Shown here: positions 60,816 through 64,000 of the stretch, in pieces | Numbering within the stretch: position 1 is the first letter of the stretch | Layout of the letters: every line of letters begins with the position of its first letter | NCBI RefSeq assembly: GCF_958295425.1 | Contig: NC_081149.1 | Span: forward strand, 3,505,701-3,569,700 | DNA from: Solea solea | Lineage: Eukaryota > Chordata > Actinopteri > Pleuronectiformes > Soleidae | Length of the DNA stretch: 64,000 nucleotides | Reading direction: 5' to 3' | Notes under the pieces: model-generated | Databases searched by the model: none | What the model saw: the letters and a program-made list of their open reading frames with translations, nothing else | What the model was told of the DNA's origin: nothing | Made by a program: the position numbers and the translations under genes

Positions 60816-61636
60816 CTGAGCCACCATCTGAACCAGGACTATCACACTGATCTCGCCTCACCCCATCACATATACTTGAAATGAAAATCCTTGATCTGAA
60901 GTTGTCTGACGGCGGGGGAAACAAGATGGCTGCCTCACCATCCCGGGTTGTTTTGAGAGATTCACCTGAGACAGAAAAGTCCTCCTTCATCATTATGCAG
61001 CGCGTGGTTTACGGTGCATTGATGTAAATAATCGGAACAACTTTCTTTAATATCAATCAGTTTCAAAATGAATGGAAAGGTCAATTATCACTCTTGAAAA
61101 ACAGCTTAAATAAGATTTCAATGATGGTTACATTAGACTGCCGGCGTTCCTGTAGCAACAAACTAAATCTGTGTTTTATGTAGCTGCCCCTGAAGTATGT
61201 GAAGTTACCACAGATACCAAAGTCAAAATCAAAGTAAAAGGCAATCTTTATTCTTTCAACTCTTCCAAATTAAATGTTTTCTGAGAAGAAGAACATGAGG
61301 CCTCCTCGATTTCTCTGTTTTCCCCTCATGAAAGTGTAACATGAGGCGTCTGCAAACGTGTGCTCCAGTAGTTTCCTCATGATGTAGCTTTGCCAAAGAA
61401 TGCAACAAGCCCATAATATGTATGAGCACTTTCCTATTAATCATCACTGTCTCTTCATGTTGAATGATGGACTGATGACTTATTAATGTGCTCTGAGTTA
61501 GCTGTAATGTAGCCACAGCAGCGCTAAGGAGAAGGCTCGCTGGTGTTAGCTTCACTGGAACGATCACCTCATAATATGAGAATCTCGCTGCTAGTACCAG
61601 ATCTATTACTATCCCCAAAACTGCTGGCTTATGATA

Positions 61637-61663
61637 ACTAGTAACTAGTAACTAGTAACTAGC
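61637..61663. repeat. heptamer tandem repeat (ctagtaa)
   Basis: Nearly four copies of actagta-type units (7-base period). Confidence 0.85.
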
Positions 61664-63838
61664 AAGGCCAAAACAACTCAAACCAAACATGTTTAGTTGT
61701 GATGACATGAAATCTGATCTTGTTTACACATGAAAAAACCTTTCTGTGCGATTCACCCAGGATTCCAGGCAGCCATCTTGGCTCTAGGTTTGTAAATAGT
61801 GTTGACCAGTGGTTGTCGGGGACAACGGAAGCTTCTGAAGGTGCTGTCTGGCTGTGATGACATCACATGTTTCACAAACTGGAGAAAGATCTTCGACAGA
61901 TGACTTCATAGCATTTGTTGATTTCTTCTCTTGTGAGCGTTGATGATTGTGTGTCTGTGTGTGTGAGTGTGTGTGTGTGTGAGTGTGTATTGGACATTAT
62001 GTTAGTGCGACCATGCAGGACCGTTCTGTGAGCGTGTGTCGGCATGAACGGACCACTGAACCGATCATGGCGTCATCCATGTTTCCCTATAATGTGACAG
62101 CTCATCGCTTTTCTACTGTTTCAAAGTCAGACTGCTGTCTGTTCAGGACTTCTTCACTCATTGTGTCCAAGGCCATGCAAGTGTTTGAAAATCACACAGT
62201 GTTGTATTTGAAATGAAGATTAACTGTAGCATTTACACTGGACTGAAACTTGAGCAGCCTCTTCTGAAACAAAGACGTTCAAACGCCCACAGCCCACGTG
62301 TGACATTTGCTTTGCACACAGAGGGTTCAAACAAGGTTGTTATTTGATATCAATCCACTTTCACAAAAAGCATGTTTCCATTTTAATGGTGATTTCATCA
62401 CACGGTCAATAATCCCTAACTAATCAGAAACAAATCTAAACCAGAGAACAGCCGAACTCAGGAATGCTGTGCACTGTATCAGAGAGGAAGTCATGTATGT
62501 TTATAATCATCATGTCCTACTGCTTCCAGGATGTTATATTTCTTGTGTGAGAAATGTCAAAAAGAAAGAAACTGCTTTAGTTTCCTGCCTTTGTTTTTTG
62601 TATGTGTTGGTTTACGTGTGTTTGTTATACATCGAAACAAATGCAAGATCATCAAGACTCATCAGTAAATGATGCAGTGAACTTAGAGAGCATGCACCAG
62701 ACAGACCGAGCCCAGCACTGTCATCATTCAAACTATAATGATGATCACATCCACAATATAGCCAGAACCTGTCAAAAATCCCTCTGATATAGTTGATTAT
62801 TGATCATCTGCAAAGTGAATTCCATTTTTCAAAGCAAACAGCAGGATGCTCAGAAGCGGAGGTGGAGCTGATGCTCGTGTTACTGGTAGCTCCGATGTTT
62901 GAGAACACTCAGGTAGACAAAGTCCCTGCTTCACCCTCCAGCCTCCACATCATGTGTTGTGTCATGTGTTCATCCAGCTCAGTCAAATCACAACAACATG
63001 AGGACAACAAGTGATTGTTGAACAGTTTTGGAAAAACCTTGAATATTTAGCTGCAGTAAAGCTGTGTTAGAGCAATAATGAAAGAAGCTCTTTTTAAACG
63101 TCCCTGCTTGTGGTTGAGTGTGAGTGTGTGTGTGTGTGTGTGCGTGTGTGTGCCACCCCAACTTTACTCAAAACCTTAACCTGACGAGCAAACATATCAG
63201 GACAGGATGCAGAGGGGCGACTCTGCCCGCCGTCACCCCCGCCCGCCCTCCCTTCTAATCACTCCCACCACACTTGATCTCTCTGTGATGCTGAGTGGAA
63301 AGTATTCCGGGGATCGAGGACAGAGAGCGTAAGGCGGATCACAAATGGCTGACTTCTCCACGTGTTGTACACGGTGAGATCATGGGCCAGTGATCAGAGG
63401 CCTGCTTTGGTTCGGCATCCCATGGATCCCTGATCCCTGATCCCACATCCTATTCCATTCCAAAATAATTGTCCTAGTTTCCCAGTGTTCTGTCACAGAC
63501 ATGGGTGGATGTTGACGTCCCGTGGGCCTGAGGGGCCAAAGAAACTTGGAAATCTCATCAGATTCTTTATTGAAAGTGAAGAAAAAGTAGCATAAATGAA
63601 CTGGATGATACATGGATAAACTGACTGGGGTCATACGTTGTGTGGTTGTCATGGAGACGATGACATCTTTAGCCAAAGCATAAATTGAAAATGTGATGCA
63701 ACTCTCTTAAGTTTTGTCAAAGAATTTGAGAAGCTAAGCTTTACTTTTAGCCATTAACTCGATTAGCTTCCATTGTCTGGTCGGCTAATGTAACCTAGCA
63801 TGTTGGCTAACCTAGAATCATGAACCAAGTGGCATCAG

Positions 63839-63945
63839 TGCAGCATGATGGTAGCTCAGTGGAGGGTTGTGGGTTAGATTCCGCGTTCCTCCTGACAGCT
63901 GTGCCCACAGCGTGTGAATGGTATGAACGACGTGTGAGAGAACAA
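63839..63945 (+). repeat. SINE-like remnant
   Basis: ggtagctcagtggagggttg resembles a tRNA A box and gtgggttagattccgcgttc a degenerate B box; cagcgtgtgaatggtatgaa follows. It is too degraded to be a tRNA gene. Confidence 0.45.
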
Positions 63946-64000
63946 GACGTGAACGTCTAAACTGCAGAAAATACACAACATTTACCATTTACAAGAGTCA

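Larger units (their letters stand above)
55455..64000 (+). other. 3' UTR and downstream region, no gene recognised
   Basis: The 3' UTR of last exon B should occupy the beginning. Beyond it I see simple repeats (59662 CT, 60780 GT, 60415 A-run, 61637 heptamer repeat), a perfect-arm hairpin at 58035, a SINE-like remnant at 63840 and no exon of a neighbouring gene on either strand. A weak candidate exon is at 58931. Confidence 0.6.

Overview
The window is vertebrate nuclear DNA, almost certainly from a teleost fish. It holds one recognisable protein-coding gene, split by large introns that are full of microsatellites and transposon remnants typical of fish: hAT-type MITEs with 8-bp target-site duplications, tRNA-derived SINEs and LINE reverse-transcriptase scraps. 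There are no compact ORF arrays, no operon-like spacing and no CRISPR array.

The gene lies on the + strand and encodes a Kv3 (Shaw-type) voltage-gated potassium channel. Several residues favour the Kv3.3 paralogue (kcnc3): CPDKxEF after S2, AERIGADP after S5, the [18 protein letters not shown] stretch after S6, and RDRACFLL in the tail. The paralogue call is from remembered family sequences and is less certain than the Kv3 call. The coding parts seen are: S1 plus the glycosylated S1-S2 loop (23019-23150); S2 to the proximal C-terminus, including voltage sensor, selectivity filter and S6 (23810-24671); a C-terminal exon (28491-28703); and two alternative last exons that both join in the same phase. 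The first (50098-50243) gives the GYEKSRSL...SPIPSIL tail. The second (55390-55454) gives a tail homologous to the Kv3.1b ending KESPVIAKYMPTEAVRVT. Three more possible terminal exons (51550, 53460, 58931) have good acceptors but no recognised homology. The first exon, which should encode the T1/BTB domain, is not present, so the gene begins upstream of base 1.

Layout: 1-23018 is the 3' part of intron 1, with a complete 795-bp hAT-like element at 171-965, a broken copy at 5830, SINE and LINE remnants, a striking double palindrome at 7729-7782 and a second hAT MITE at 19435-19744. 23019-28703 is the exon cluster. 28704-50097 is a 21-kb intron with a CAG repeat, a long CTAT repeat, a hAT transposase remnant and a perfect 17-bp hairpin. 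50098-59000 is the alternative 3'-terminal exon region. 59000-64000 shows no recognisable coding sequence.

Functionally, all the supported coding sequence belongs to one channel polypeptide. The alternative last exons would leave the membrane core unchanged and swap the cytoplasmic tail, which in Kv3 channels controls targeting and phosphoregulation.
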